Assembly (NCBI GenBank): GCA_963665195.1
Contig: OY762070.1
Coordinates: 1,054,001 to 1,118,000 of the forward strand
Direction of reading: 5' to 3'
From: VXYL01 sp963665195
GTDB lineage: Bacteria; Pseudomonadota; Gammaproteobacteria; Pseudomonadales; Azotimanducaceae
DNA: 64,000 nucleotides
This document shows, in pieces, positions 42,924 through 51,721 of this stretch (its first letter is position 1; the number at the start of each line of letters is the position of its first letter). A model generated the notes under the pieces. The model did no database searches. It saw only the letters and a program-made list of their open reading frames with translations, and was not told the DNA's origin. The position numbers were made by a program, and so were the translations under genes.

Positions 42924-44477
42924 ATGAGCTGGGAGGAGGAAGCCCTCGAAATCCGCCGCCGGCGTCACCTCGCCAAGCAGCAAGGCGGCAAGGAGGGCAT
43001 CGCCAAGCAGCACGCACGCGGCCGGCTCACCATCCGAGAGCGCATCGACGCCCTCCTGGACCCCGGCACGTTCCAAGAGCAGGGCCAGGCCACGGCCATC
43101 CCGGACTACGACGACAACGACCAGCTTACCGGCTTCGTGCCGGCCAACTACGTGGTCGGCTTCGGGCGCATCGACGGGCGCCGAGTGGTGGTCGGCGGCG
43201 AGGATTTCACCCTGAAGGGGGGCTCGCCGAACGGCGCGGGGCTGCGCAAGAGCGTCTACGCCGAGCATCTGGCCGTGCAGTACAAGGTGCCGCTGGTGCG
43301 CTCCCTCGAAGGCGGTGGCGGCAGCGTCAAGGGCGGCGGGCGGCGCGGCGGAACGGTGGGCGAGCCGGTGTACTCCGCGCCGCGCTTCCGCATCATCGCC
43401 GACGCCATGGGCGCCGTGCCGGTGGTGTCGATGGCGGCGGGCGCAGTGGCCGGCTTCCCCGCGGGGCGGCTGGTGGCTTCGCACTTCTCCGTCATGACGC
43501 GCCACACCGCGCAGATCATGATCGGCGGCCCGGCGCTGGTGGAACGCGCCCTCGGCGTGCGGCTCAGCAAGGACGAACTCGGCGGCGCCCACATCCACGC
43601 CAAGAGCGGCATCGTGGACAACGTCGCCGAGGACGAGCACGACCTGTTCCGCCAGGTGCGGCAGTTCCTCTCCTACCTGCCCACCAACGTCCATCAGCGG
43701 GCACCCCGCATCGCCGCGGACGACGATCCCGAACGCATGGAGGAGGAACTTATCCGCGCCGTGCCACGCGACTCCAACGGGCCGTTCGACATGCGCGAGA
43801 TCATCGAAATGATCGTCGATGCGGACTCCTTCTTCGAGCTCGGCCGCGACTACGGCCCCAGCCAGATCGCCGCCCTCGCCCGCCTCGATGGCCAGCCGGT
43901 GGGGGTGCTCGCCAACGACAACCAGTTCTACGCCGGGGCCATGACCGCCGAGGCCGGCCAGAAGTACCGCCGCTTCGTGGAGATGTGCGACACCTTCCAC
44001 CTGCCGATCGTGAACTTCGTGGACCAGCCGGGCTTCATGATCGGCCCGGAGGCCGAACGCAACGGCACCATCCGCTACGGCATGGCCGCGGTCTGCGCCG
44101 CCGCCCAGGCGAGCATCCCTTGGGCCGCGATCCAGGTCCACAAGGGCTTCGGCGTCGCCACCGCCGCCCACTACGCGCCGAACAACTACGTGCTGGCATG
44201 GCCGTCGGTGGAGTCCGGCGCCCTGCCCCTCGAGGGCGGCGTGGCGGTCGCGTTCCATCGAGAAATCGCCGCCGCCCCGGACCCCGAGGCCAAGCGCGCC
44301 GAACTGGAGGCCCAGCTCAGGAACGCCCGCTCGCCCTACCCCCGCGCCGAGTCCTTCGCGGTCCACGAGCTCATCGACCCCCGTGAGACGCGGCCCACGC
44401 TGTGCCGCTGGGTGGATTGGATCCAACCGCAGTTGGAGGAACTGACGGGGCCGACGATGTTCCCCATGCGGCCCTGA
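42924..44477 (+). CDS. Acyl-CoA carboxylase carboxyltransferase subunit (PccB/MmdA type)
   Basis: A 517-residue carboxyltransferase beta-type subunit. Landmarks are ARGRLTIRERIDALLDPGTF, RSLEGGGGSVKGGGRRGGT, MVSMAAGAVAGFP-like VVSMAAGAVAGFPAG and FVDQPGFMIGPEAERNGTIR. It moves the carboxyl group from biotin to an acyl-CoA such as propionyl- or methylcrotonyl-CoA; the precise substrate cannot be read. It forms an operon with the minimal biotin carrier. The nearby stretch downstream (44478-44779) is non-coding. Confidence 0.9.
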   Translation: MSWEEEALEIRRRRHLAKQQGGKEGIAKQHARGRLTIRERIDALLDPGTFQEQGQATAIPDYDDNDQLTGFVPANYVVGFGRIDGRRVVVGGEDFTLKGGSPNGAGLRKSVYAEHLAVQYKVPLVRSLEGGGGSVKGGGRRGGTVGEPVYSAPRFRIIADAMGAVPVVSMAAGAVAGFPAGRLVASHFSVMTRHTAQIMIGGPALVERALGVRLSKDELGGAHIHAKSGIVDNVAEDEHDLFRQVRQFLSYLPTNVHQRAPRIAADDDPERMEEELIRAVPRDSNGPFDMREIIEMIVDADSFFELGRDYGPSQIAALARLDGQPVGVLANDNQFYAGAMTAEAGQKYRRFVEMCDTFHLPIVNFVDQPGFMIGPEAERNGTIRYGMAAVCAAAQASIPWAAIQVHKGFGVATAAHYAPNNYVLAWPSVESGALPLEGGVAVAFHREIAAAPDPEAKRAELEAQLRNARSPYPRAESFAVHELIDPRETRPTLCRWVDWIQPQLEELTGPTMFPMRP

Positions 44478-44779
44478 TGGCGCGCCGAGGCGATGCGCCA
44501 CCCTTCGACTCATCGCCACGCGCCATCGACCAGCACCTGCGCAGCAACCTTTCTTGCGACGCTGGATTGCACGAGAGCGTGCCCTAGCCGTCACTCCGTT
44601 CTGTCGCGCCGGGGCAGTTGACATCTTCGACCCAGCCGCAGCATTGTTGCGCCTCGGATGGTGTCGGCATCGCTCGTTGCGACTGGCTTCCACCATCCGT
44701 GCGGTGGCAGCCACGGTCGGAACCTAGGTCTCGGTCGATGCGGTCTGAACGAGAGCGACAGGAACCCGAAGCGACGGAC
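44478..44779. other. Intergenic stretch, no gene seen
   Basis: Only short, low-quality frames are present. TGGCGC and GCGCCA (44478-44483 and 44495-44500) could pair as a weak hairpin after the carboxyltransferase gene, but there is no T-run. Base composition becomes less GC-rich, marking entry into the accessory region. Confidence 0.5.
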
Positions 44780-45100
44780 ATGTCCCGATTGGAAGCCGTC
44801 CGAGACCTCATAGCCGAACTGACCCCGGCCGAGAGAGTCGCAGCATTGCGCTTGCTAACCGGTCCCGAATCGCCGGGAGTCGAGCGCACTCCCGGCGTGT
44901 GCGGTGGAGAAGCCTGCCTGCTCCGCACGCGGATTCCCGTGTGGGTACTCGTCCGCGCACGCCAACTAGGCACGGCCGAGTCAGACCTGCTTCGCGCCTA
45001 TCCGTCCCTGTGCGCGGAGGACCTCGGCAACGCCTGGGCCTACTACGATGGGCACCGGAAGGAAATCGACCGCTTGGTGGAGGAGAACGAGGATGACTAG
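44780..45100 (+). CDS. DUF433 protein, likely antitoxin
   Basis: A 106-residue protein. The first 35 residues form a helical dimerisation-like segment (LEAVRDLIAELTPAERVAAL). Residues about 45-95 match the DUF433 fold (GVCGGEACLLRTRIPVWVLV and YPSLCAEDLGNAWAYY), a small helix-turn-helix related to the VapB-like antitoxins. It is followed by a DUF5615 protein gene, the usual partner. The ATG at 44780 is preferred; an ATG at 44738 would add a disordered charged stretch. Unusually, 89 bp separate the two genes. Confidence 0.85.
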   Translation: MSRLEAVRDLIAELTPAERVAALRLLTGPESPGVERTPGVCGGEACLLRTRIPVWVLVRARQLGTAESDLLRAYPSLCAEDLGNAWAYYDGHRKEIDRLVEENEDD

Positions 45101-45189
45101 CGCAACGCTATCCGGAACGCCGCGCGCCCTGACCGCAGTCGGAGCGTCAGGTGAGTGTCAAACATCCGCCTTCTCATGGGATCTAGGTC

Positions 45190-45528
45190 GTGGCCCGGCT
45201 CTACGCGGACGAGAACGTCCCCATGCCCGTCGTCAATTCGCTTCGCCAACTGGGGCACGATGTGCTCACGGTCGTGGAGGATGGCAAGGGCAACCGCCGC
45301 TATCCAGATACCCTAGTGCTCCGAGACGCCACCGCATCCGACCGTACTGTGGTGACGCTGAACCGAAAGGACTTTCGCCGCTTGCACAGCCAGAACACCA
45401 GCCACGCGGGCATTGTTCTATGCACGTTTGATCCAGATTTCTCGGGGCAGGCCTCGCGAATTCACGAGCTGATCGCGGGCCGGGATCTGGCTGGCCGCTT
45501 GTGGCAGGTGTACCGGGGCCGGAGCTGA
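45190..45528 (+). CDS. DUF5615 PIN-like protein, likely toxin
   Basis: A 112-residue protein of the DUF5615/Mut7-C PIN-like group. It has the N-terminal acidic motif YADENVPMPVVNSLRQLGHD, a central VVTLNRKDFRRLH, and HAGIVLCTFDPD; these acidic residues match the PIN-type nuclease active site. It is expected to act as an RNase held in check by the DUF433 partner. The start is GTG. The 89-bp spacer from the DUF433 gene could hold its own signals, but none were recognised. Confidence 0.85.
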   Translation: MARLYADENVPMPVVNSLRQLGHDVLTVVEDGKGNRRYPDTLVLRDATASDRTVVTLNRKDFRRLHSQNTSHAGIVLCTFDPDFSGQASRIHELIAGRDLAGRLWQVYRGRS

Positions 45529-45603
45529 GCAGGCGGCGACGCCAGTCCGGATTCCCGCTTGTGCCTGTCCTACACCTTCCGCTGCACCCGCTTCGCGTTC
45601 CCG

Positions 45604-46059
45604 TCACTCGCCCTCCGCGGGCGTAGCCGACCCGGAGGCAGCCGTCCCCCGCGGCGGCCCCAAGAACGCCGTCAGCCGTTCCACGAGCGTCTCGTCCTGG
45701 GCCACTTCGCACTCCCAGGCGATGAAGACGCGCCAGCCGTCCTCCTCGAGCTTCGCTTCGTTGCGCTTGTCGCGCTCGACGTTGGCGGCGAACTTCGGCA
45801 CCCAGTAGTCCAGCCGGGATTTCGGCGTGGTCGTCTTCCGGCAGCCGTGGCGGTGCCAGAAGCAGCCGTGGACGAAGACGGCGCAGCGGCGCTTGCGGAA
45901 CACCAAATCCGGACGGCCCGGCAGGCCGCCGACATGGATGCGGTAGCGGTAGCCCAGCGCGTGCAGGGCGCGGCGCACGGCGAGTTCCGGCTTGGTGTTC
46001 TTGCCGCGAATGCGGCTCATCAGGGCACTGCGCTGGTCGGGCGTGAGGGTGTCGGTCAT
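45604..46059 (-). CDS. vsr: Very short patch repair endonuclease (Vsr), orphan
   Basis: A 151-residue Vsr-family nuclease: LTPDQRSALMSRIRGKNTKPE, GRPDLVFRKRRCAVFVHGCFWHR, and the zinc-binding His/Cys cluster around HRHGC. The catalytic Asp is in PDLVF. Vsr nicks 5' of T:G mismatches left by deamination of 5-methylcytosine. No cytosine methyltransferase gene is in this window, so it is an orphan here or belongs to a restriction locus elsewhere. The last 15 residues (GTAASGSATPAEGE) are a disordered tail. Confidence 0.9.
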   Translation of the reverse strand: MTDTLTPDQRSALMSRIRGKNTKPELAVRRALHALGYRYRIHVGGLPGRPDLVFRKRRCAVFVHGCFWHRHGCRKTTTPKSRLDYWVPKFAANVERDKRNEAKLEEDGWRVFIAWECEVAQDETLVERLTAFLGPPRGTAASGSATPAEGE

Positions 46060-46221
46060 GGCCGCGTCCGAGTGGTCGCCCAAGCGTAGCAGCAGTTCGT
46101 ACATCCGTGTCTGTTGAACACGACTGGAGAAGCTGTTGGGAAGGCTGTGCGAATCGTGTGAAGAACATGCGCCGCAGGCGTACCATCCAGATGTCGAGAC
46201 AGGGCTTGGGAGGAGGCGCGA

Positions 46222-46944
46222 GTGCGCTGTGCTGGCTGGCATGCCATGCTCGCCGCACTGGCAGTCACGGCGGGCGCTGAGACGTGGCGCGGCCTCGAGG
46301 TGGCACCGGAGCACCGCTGCGCACCGTATCGCAGCGGCGATTACGCCTACCCGCAGTCCGTGGAACCGCGCATCGCCGCTGCCATCGGGCGAATGCTGAG
46401 CCCCTATACCGGACGCTGCTTCAATACCCTCGGCGAGTCCGACATCGAACACATCGTCGCCCGATCCGAGGCCCACGACAGCGGCCTGTGCGGCGCGGAT
46501 CCGGCCACGCGCCGACGCTTCGCCGCGGATCTCGACAACCTGACGCTGGCCGGTCCCGCAGTGAACCGTACTGAGAAGAACGACCGCGATGCCGCCGACT
46601 GGGTGCCGCCGCAGAACGCCTGCTGGTTCGCGGGCCGGGTGATCGAAGTGCGGCGCAAGTACGGCCTGACCATCGATCGACGGGAGGCGGTGGCGCTGGA
46701 ACGCATCCTGCAAGGCTGTCCGAGCACGGAGCTTGCGCTCGGCGAGTGCGCCGCCGAACCGTCCATCGCGCTGGTCGCCGCAGGCCAGCCGGGCGCCTCG
46801 GCGCTGGTGCGCTGGGACGACGACGGCAACGGCCGGATCACCTGCGCCGAGGCGCGCCGGCATCGCATCGCGCCGGTGCCGCGCGGCCATCCCGCGTACG
46901 CCTACATGCGCGACGGCGATGCGGACGGCGTGGTCTGCGAGTAG
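46222..46944 (+). CDS. Secreted HNH nuclease with C-terminal Excalibur domain
   Basis: A 240-residue protein with a short signal peptide (MLAALAVTAGA). The central part resembles the GmrSD C-terminal/DUF1524 HNH nuclease: SDIEHIVARSEAHDSGLC and DLDNLTLAGPAVNRTEKNDR, with a W-rich tail. The last 40 residues match the Excalibur calcium-binding motif (DGDADGVVCE). It is probably an extracellular or periplasmic DNase; relatives include competence and DNA-scavenging nucleases. GTG at 46222 is used, with an ATG at 46246 as an alternative. Its stop abuts the truncated ABC ATPase gene. Confidence 0.82.
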   Translation: MRCAGWHAMLAALAVTAGAETWRGLEVAPEHRCAPYRSGDYAYPQSVEPRIAAAIGRMLSPYTGRCFNTLGESDIEHIVARSEAHDSGLCGADPATRRRFAADLDNLTLAGPAVNRTEKNDRDAADWVPPQNACWFAGRVIEVRRKYGLTIDRREAVALERILQGCPSTELALGECAAEPSIALVAAGQPGASALVRWDDDGNGRITCAEARRHRIAPVPRGHPAYAYMRDGDADGVVCE

Positions 46945-47692
46945 CCCGTCGCGCATCGGCTACTGCCCGCAGGTGGACGGCTTCCCGCCGGGCATGACCG
47001 GGCGCGGGCTGCTGACGGCGTTTCTCAAAGTACACGGCTTGGATGCCGCTGAAGCGGACGAGGGCGCCGCCACCGCGCTCGAACGCCTGCAGCTCGGCAG
47101 CGTCGCCGACCGCCGCATCGCCACCTACAGCAAGGGCATGCGGCAGCGCATCAAGCTCGCCTGGGCGATCAGCCACGAGCCGGAGGTGCTGATCCTCGAC
47201 GAACCGCTGAACGGCCTGGACCCGGAAGCGCGGGCGCTGGCGATGGCGCTCTTGCGCGGGTTCGCGGACGCCGGGGCCCATGTGCTGATCTCGACCCACA
47301 TCCTGCACGAGCTCGACGACGCCGCGGACCGCGTGGTGTTTCTCGATGCCGGCTATCTTGCCGCCGCCGGCGAGGTAGCCGGCATCCGCGACGCGCTCGC
47401 CGGCGGGCAGGCGCCGGACGCGCAGCCGCGGCAGGCCATGCAGGTCCGCGTCCGCTGCCAGGACGCGCCGAAGCTGGCGGCGCGACTGTTCGACCAAGAT
47501 CTCGTTCGTTTCGCCACGCTCGAGGAAGACCGCGCCGGACTGCTCGCCGCCACCGACGACGCCGACGCGTTCTTCCTCGCCTTGAACGACTTGGTGCGCA
47601 CCGAACGCCTGGCCATCGAGGGCGTCGAGCCCGCCGACGAATCCGTGCAGGCTGTCTTCGAGGCAGTCATCGAGCAGGGGCGCGGCGCATGA
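46919..47692 (+). pseudogene. ABC transporter ATP-binding protein, N-terminally truncated (no Walker A)
   Basis: The frame from about 46952 is clearly the second half of an ABC ATPase. It opens at the Q-loop (RIGYCPQVDGF), then has the signature YSKGMRQRIKLAWA, Walker B VLILDEPLNGLDPEA and the switch His ISTHILHELDD. The first 70 or so residues, including Walker A, are absent, and no upstream sequence restores them. It could only be translated from ATG 46919 (inside the nuclease gene) or 46994. It is in a 4-bp overlap (ATGA) with the permease gene, so the pair was once complete. Confidence 0.85.
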
Positions 47693-48474
47693 ACGGCAGG
47701 ACGGCGGCGCGGCGGCTGCGGCAGACGGGCGCGGTGGCGGCGATAGAGCTCCGGCGCCTGCTCGCTTCCAAGCGCTCCGCCTCGCTCTACGTGCTGGCGG
47801 CGCTGCCGGTCGTGCTCGCCGGCCTCATCGGCGCGTCCGGCGCGACCGACAGCGCCGCGGTCAACACGTTCCACAAGCTGATCCTCGGCACGTCGGTGTT
47901 CTTCGGCTGCGCCCTCGTCTTCACCAATCTGTTCCGCCGCGAAATCCTGGAGCAGAGCCTGCACTTCTTCCTGCTCGCGCCGATCCGCCGCGAGGCGCTG
48001 CTGGCCGGCAAGTATCTGGCCGGCGTCGCCGCCGCAGCGATGCTGTTCGGCGCCGCCACGGCCATCGCCTACCCGCTGCTCTGGCTGCCGTTCGGCGGCG
48101 GCGCGCCGTTCGATCAGGCTGCGCGCCTCGGCGCGGACCTCTTCGTCGTAGTGCTGGCCTGCGCGGCGTACGGGGCGCTATTCACTCTGTTCGGCCTGCT
48201 GTTCCGCAATCCGACGCTGCCGGTCGCGGCCCTGCTCGGCCTCGAAGTCATGCACTTCGTCCTGCCGCCGGCGCTGCAGGCCGCCAGCGTGGTCCACTAT
48301 CTCAAGGCCCTGGCCTCGGTGCCGCCACCGCCGGTCGGCTCGCTGTTCGCCGTGCTTGCGCCGGTGCCGACGCCCGGCGTCGCCGTCGCCTCGCTGCTGG
48401 CGATCATGGCGCTGGGGCTCGTGGCTTCGGGATGGCGACTGCGGCGGCTGCAACTGGCCTATTCGGACGATTAG
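47689..48474 (+). CDS. ABC-2 type transporter permease
   Basis: A 261-residue ABC-2 permease with six predicted helices (about residues 35-50, 70-90, 110-135, 145-165, 175-205 and 230-250). The cytoplasmic loop EQSLHFFLLAPIRREALLAGKYLAG is diagnostic. Such permeases export lipids, copper-associated factors or drugs with a paired ATPase. Its partner's gene is truncated, so the transporter is probably non-functional unless another ATPase is used. It overlaps that gene by ATGA. Confidence 0.85.
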   Translation: MNGRTAARRLRQTGAVAAIELRRLLASKRSASLYVLAALPVVLAGLIGASGATDSAAVNTFHKLILGTSVFFGCALVFTNLFRREILEQSLHFFLLAPIRREALLAGKYLAGVAAAAMLFGAATAIAYPLLWLPFGGGAPFDQAARLGADLFVVVLACAAYGALFTLFGLLFRNPTLPVAALLGLEVMHFVLPPALQAASVVHYLKALASVPPPPVGSLFAVLAPVPTPGVAVASLLAIMALGLVASGWRLRRLQLAYSDD

Positions 48475-48489
48475 GCAGGGCCCGTGTGC

Positions 48490-48495
48490 TACATT
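48490..48495 (+). promoter_or_regulatory. Candidate extended -10 close to the 48502 start
   Basis: TGCTACATT (TGn plus TACATT) ends 6 bp before the ATG at 48502, so a transcript would be nearly leaderless if this element is used. Confidence 0.25.
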
Positions 48496-48501
48496 CGGCG
48501 A

Positions 48502-49713
48502 ATGATCCGACGCGCCCCCGCGCTCCTCGCCGCCGCGGTAGCCGCATGGCTGCTCGGCCATGCCCATGCAGCGCAACAGGGCGCCGACATCGAAGCGCTC
48601 AAGGCGCAGCTCGACGGCCTCGAGTTCGATCTTGTGGCGGAACGCGCCGAGGCGGTCATCGCCGATGTCGAGCAGCGCCAAGGCCGCTACCATGTCGATC
48701 TGGTCGAGCCGCTAACGCTGCTCGGCGACGCGCAACTCGGCGCCGGCGACGCCGACGCGGCGCTCGATTCGTATGATCGGGCGCGGCACATCGTGCGCAT
48801 CGACGACGGCGTGCTGGGCCTCGGCCAAGTCGACCTGCTCTATCGCGAGGCGCTGGCGCTGACGGAGCTCGGCGACATGCCGACGGCCAACGAGCGCCAC
48901 GAGTTCGCCTACAGCCTCAAGGCGCGGGCCTACGGCGAGGATTCGCCGGAGCTTCTGCCAGGGCTCAACCAGCTCATCGGCTGGTATCTGCACCACTACA
49001 AGTTCCGTCCGGCGCAACTGCTCTACGAACGAGTGCTGGAGATCGTCCGGGAGAACTACCCGTCGGATCACCCGCTCCTGGTTTCCGCCCTGCGCGGCTA
49101 CGTGGACACCTTCCGGCAGTGGCGCTTCGGCCTGCGCCAGTCGGGCCGCGGCGGCTTCTCGGCCTGGCCGCCGGGCTTCAACCGCGATCCGCCGTGGTTC
49201 CAGCGCCGCTCGTACAGGAACGGCAAGAAAACGCTGCGCGAAGTGCTGGACATCACCGAAGCGCAACCCGCGGCAAACGATGCGGACATCGCCCGGGCTG
49301 CGCTTGACCTCGGCGACTGGCACCTCCTTTACGGCGAGTCCGGCATCGCCATGCGCTACTACCGCCGAGTTTGGAAGCTGCTCGACAGCAACCGCACGGC
49401 GCGCGATGCCCTGTTCGGCACGCCGAAGCCGCTGTACGTGCCGTCGCCGGATCGCAAGACGCGCAGCGCGGGCCCGGACTCGGAGCCGGACGGGGTGGTG
49501 GAACTGGCGCTCACCATCACTCATCGGGGCGATGTGGTGGGACGCAAGACGCTGCGCGCCGAGCCGCACGACATCATGGAGTTCAAGGTGCGCAAAGCCG
49601 CCAAGAACGCGGTCTACCGGCCGGCCTTCGACGGCGCCAATCCCGTGCGCTGGAAGGGTCTGCGGCTGGAGTACCGCTACGAGTACGTGCGCAACGCGCT
49701 CGCCCGGCGGTAG
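48502..49713 (+). CDS. Exported TPR protein with TonB-C-like end
   Basis: A 403-residue exported protein: signal peptide RRAPALLAAAVAAWLLGHAHA. Residues 30-300 contain TPR-like hairpins (LGDAQLGAGDADAALDSYDR, RPAQLLYERVLEIVRENYP). A Pro/Arg-rich linker (about 190-215) follows, and the last 90 residues resemble a TonB C-terminal domain (VELALTITHRGDVVGRKTLR). It is probably periplasmic and involved in protein-protein contacts; its function is unknown. It starts 27 bp after the ABC permease gene and 22 bp before the regulator. Confidence 0.72.
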   Translation: MIRRAPALLAAAVAAWLLGHAHAAQQGADIEALKAQLDGLEFDLVAERAEAVIADVEQRQGRYHVDLVEPLTLLGDAQLGAGDADAALDSYDRARHIVRIDDGVLGLGQVDLLYREALALTELGDMPTANERHEFAYSLKARAYGEDSPELLPGLNQLIGWYLHHYKFRPAQLLYERVLEIVRENYPSDHPLLVSALRGYVDTFRQWRFGLRQSGRGGFSAWPPGFNRDPPWFQRRSYRNGKKTLREVLDITEAQPAANDADIARAALDLGDWHLLYGESGIAMRYYRRVWKLLDSNRTARDALFGTPKPLYVPSPDRKTRSAGPDSEPDGVVELALTITHRGDVVGRKTLRAEPHDIMEFKVRKAAKNAVYRPAFDGANPVRWKGLRLEYRYEYVRNALARR

Positions 49714-49735
49714 GTCGCCGCGGCCAGTCGCCCGC

Positions 49736-50677
49736 ATGTACGGTCTCGAACTCCGCCACCTGCGCACCTTGGCGGCGCTGCGCGATACCGGCAGTCTCGT
49801 CGAGGCCGCGGAACGCGTCGCCCTGACGCAGTCGGCCCTGTCGCATCAGTTCAAGGACCTGGAAGACCGCCTCGGCTGCCCGCTCTTCATCCGCAAGACG
49901 CGCCCGGTGCGCTTCACCGCAGCCGGTGCGCGGCTAGTGGCGCTGGCCGACGAAGTGCTGCCGCGCATGGACGAGGCGACCGCGCACCTCGCGCAGCTCG
50001 CCGGCGGCCGTGCCGGGCGCCTGCGGCTCGCCATCGAATGCCACAGCTGCTTCGACTGGCTGCTGCCCGCCATCGAGGCGTATCGCGAAGACTGGCCCGA
50101 CGTGGAACTCGACATCGCCGGCGGCTTCAACTTCGACGCCCTGCCGGCACTGGCCCGCGGCGACCTCGATCTGGTGGTGACCGCCGATCCGGCGGACCAT
50201 CTGCCGCTCTCGTACCTGCCGCTCTTCAGCTACGAGGCGCAGCTCGCCCTGGCCCCCAATCATCCGCTGGCCGAGCGGCCCTGGCTCGCGCCCGAGGACC
50301 TCGCGGGCGAAACGCTGATCGCCTATCCCGTGGAACGCGAGCGGCTGGTCGTCTTCACCGGCTTCCTCGACCCCGCTGGCGTCGCGCCGGCGCGGATGCG
50401 CACCGCCGAACTGACCCCGATCATGGTGCAGCTCGTCGCCAGCGGCCGCGGCGTCTCCTGCCTGCCCAACTGGGCGCTGCACGAGTACGTCGCCCGCGGC
50501 GTGGTGGCAGCCCGCTCGCTCGGCGAGGAAGGCATCTGGCCGAACCTTTACGCCGCGGTGCGCGCCGAACAGCGCGAGGCGAGCTACATGGCGGCCTTCG
50601 TGGCCCTCGCGAAGGAAACCTGCTTCGAGACCCTGATCGGCATCGTCCCAGCGGACGAGGATGTTGCCGCCGCATAG
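49736..50677 (+). CDS. metR: LysR family transcriptional regulator, MetR-like
   Basis: A 313-residue LysR regulator. The winged helix is at residues 5-60 (TGSLVEAAERVALTQSALSH). The effector domain begins RLRLAIECHSCFDWLLPAIEAYREDWP, which is the MetR-specific homocysteine-binding region. MetR controls methionine and folate C1 genes in gammaproteobacteria. No metE or metH gene is adjacent here, so the target is unclear and the name is given only by similarity. A perfect hairpin follows the stop. Confidence 0.85.
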   Translation: MYGLELRHLRTLAALRDTGSLVEAAERVALTQSALSHQFKDLEDRLGCPLFIRKTRPVRFTAAGARLVALADEVLPRMDEATAHLAQLAGGRAGRLRLAIECHSCFDWLLPAIEAYREDWPDVELDIAGGFNFDALPALARGDLDLVVTADPADHLPLSYLPLFSYEAQLALAPNHPLAERPWLAPEDLAGETLIAYPVERERLVVFTGFLDPAGVAPARMRTAELTPIMVQLVASGRGVSCLPNWALHEYVARGVVAARSLGEEGIWPNLYAAVRAEQREASYMAAFVALAKETCFETLIGIVPADEDVAAA

Positions 50678-50689
50678 GTACAACCCGGA

Positions 50690-50707
50690 GCTGAGCCAAG
50701 GCTCAGC
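50690..50707 (+). terminator. Likely hairpin terminator after the MetR-like gene
   Basis: GCTGAGCC-AA-GGCTCAGC is a perfect 8-bp inverted repeat 13 bp after the stop codon, with TTTTCC about 10 bp further on. The T-run is short and not adjacent to the stem. Confidence 0.45.
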
Positions 50708-50785
50708 CAGACCGGATTTTCCACGGCGGCGCGAACTCGAACTGCCTGCCTTCAAGGCAGAGGAACCGAACCGTCCGGCGCATTG

Positions 50786-51361
50786 TCACGGCACCAGCAC
50801 CTGTTCGCGCCAGCCACTATCGATGCGGTCGTAGCGGCGGCGGTCGTGGATGCCGTCGGGCTGGGCGAGATGCAGGCGTTCCACCGTGCGCGGCTCGACA
50901 TAGAAGCCGAGTGCGGAGGCCGGTGCCGATGCCGGGGTCTCGCTCGGCAATAGCGCCTGCAGGTATTCCCGGCTAGGAACGAGCGAACTCTGGGGGTGCT
51001 CTTCGTAGAGCCAGTCCATGCGTTTCGGCACCGGTGGGCGCAGCTTCCAGCTGTCATGCACAAGAGCAGGCGGCATCGGCGTCAGGGCGCATTCCAGCCG
51101 ATATTGGACAGACTGGCTCGGCAGATAGACGAGCAAGGCGACCGCGCTGGACGTGGCCTCGAGTTCACGCTGCTTGGGGCTGGTAGCGTTGAAGAACAGC
51201 GCGAGACGGTTTTCCACGTCGCGCAGCACCAGCGTGCGCACGCTCGGCGCACCGTCGGCGGCAGTCGTGGCCAGTGCGCAGAGGTTCGCCATCGGGTCCT
51301 CGGCCGCAGCCGCGAGCGCGCGCTCTTCGCGCAGGAGTGCGATCGGGTCGATGGCGGTCAA
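50786..51361 (-). CDS. pdxH: Pyridoxamine 5'-phosphate oxidase (PdxH-like)
   Basis: A 191-residue PNPOx-fold protein. FMN-binding landmarks are APSVRTLVLRDVENRLALFFN and TSPKQRELEATSSAVALLVY. The C-terminal TVERLHLAQPDGIHDRRRYD aligns with the substrate-binding NRLHDR region of PdxH, which oxidises PNP/PMP to pyridoxal 5'-phosphate. It is a little shorter than classic PdxH (about 215). The start is TTG at 51361; no in-frame ATG fits. The second vitamin B6 gene in the window, it lies far from pdxA. Confidence 0.75.
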   Translation of the reverse strand: MTAIDPIALLREERALAAAAEDPMANLCALATTAADGAPSVRTLVLRDVENRLALFFNATSPKQRELEATSSAVALLVYLPSQSVQYRLECALTPMPPALVHDSWKLRPPVPKRMDWLYEEHPQSSLVPSREYLQALLPSETPASAPASALGFYVEPRTVERLHLAQPDGIHDRRRYDRIDSGWREQVLVP

Positions 51362-51418
51362 CGGCTCGCCCGGTCGCCTTGCGGTGCGAGGGCGACTCTC
51401 GGCACGGCGCCGATGAGC

Positions 51419-51604
51419 CTATTCCTCCGCATCCGCGCGCTCTTTCTCCGTTGCCTCCGCCGGCGGCGGGGCGCATTGGCGGCGCAGGTCGCCGAGTTCC
51501 CGCTGCACCTCGCTCAGGCGGTAGACGATGTCCGGGAGCTGGTCCACGATGCGCCACAGGAAGTAGGCGATCAGGACGACGACGACAAAGATGAGGAAGG
51601 TCAT
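51419..51604 (-). CDS. Small single-TM protein
   Basis: A 61-residue protein. The N-terminal half is one transmembrane helix (MTFLIFVVVVLIAYFLWRIV). The second half is a charged helix with heptad-like spacing (LSEVQRELGDLRRQC), perhaps a coiled coil. A good GGAGAG ribosome-binding site is 6 bp upstream of the ATG. It may be a membrane anchor or regulator; no function is known. It is divergent from the RNA methyltransferase. Confidence 0.6.
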   Translation of the reverse strand: MTFLIFVVVVLIAYFLWRIVDQLPDIVYRLSEVQRELGDLRRQCAPPPAEATEKERADAEE

Positions 51605-51721
51605 GGGCGCTCTCCGCGACGCCGAATTGGTCGCCGAATAAAACCCCATTCGGCGCTTCGAGACAACGCCGGAGCGCACGCGGACACGAAATCCGCTGCG
51701 GAATCCGGTACGGTTTCGCCT

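Noticed and set aside
50678..50785. tRNA-like sequence after the MetR-like gene
   Set aside because: No acceptor-stem, anticodon or T-loop pattern could be laid out; only a simple hairpin is present.
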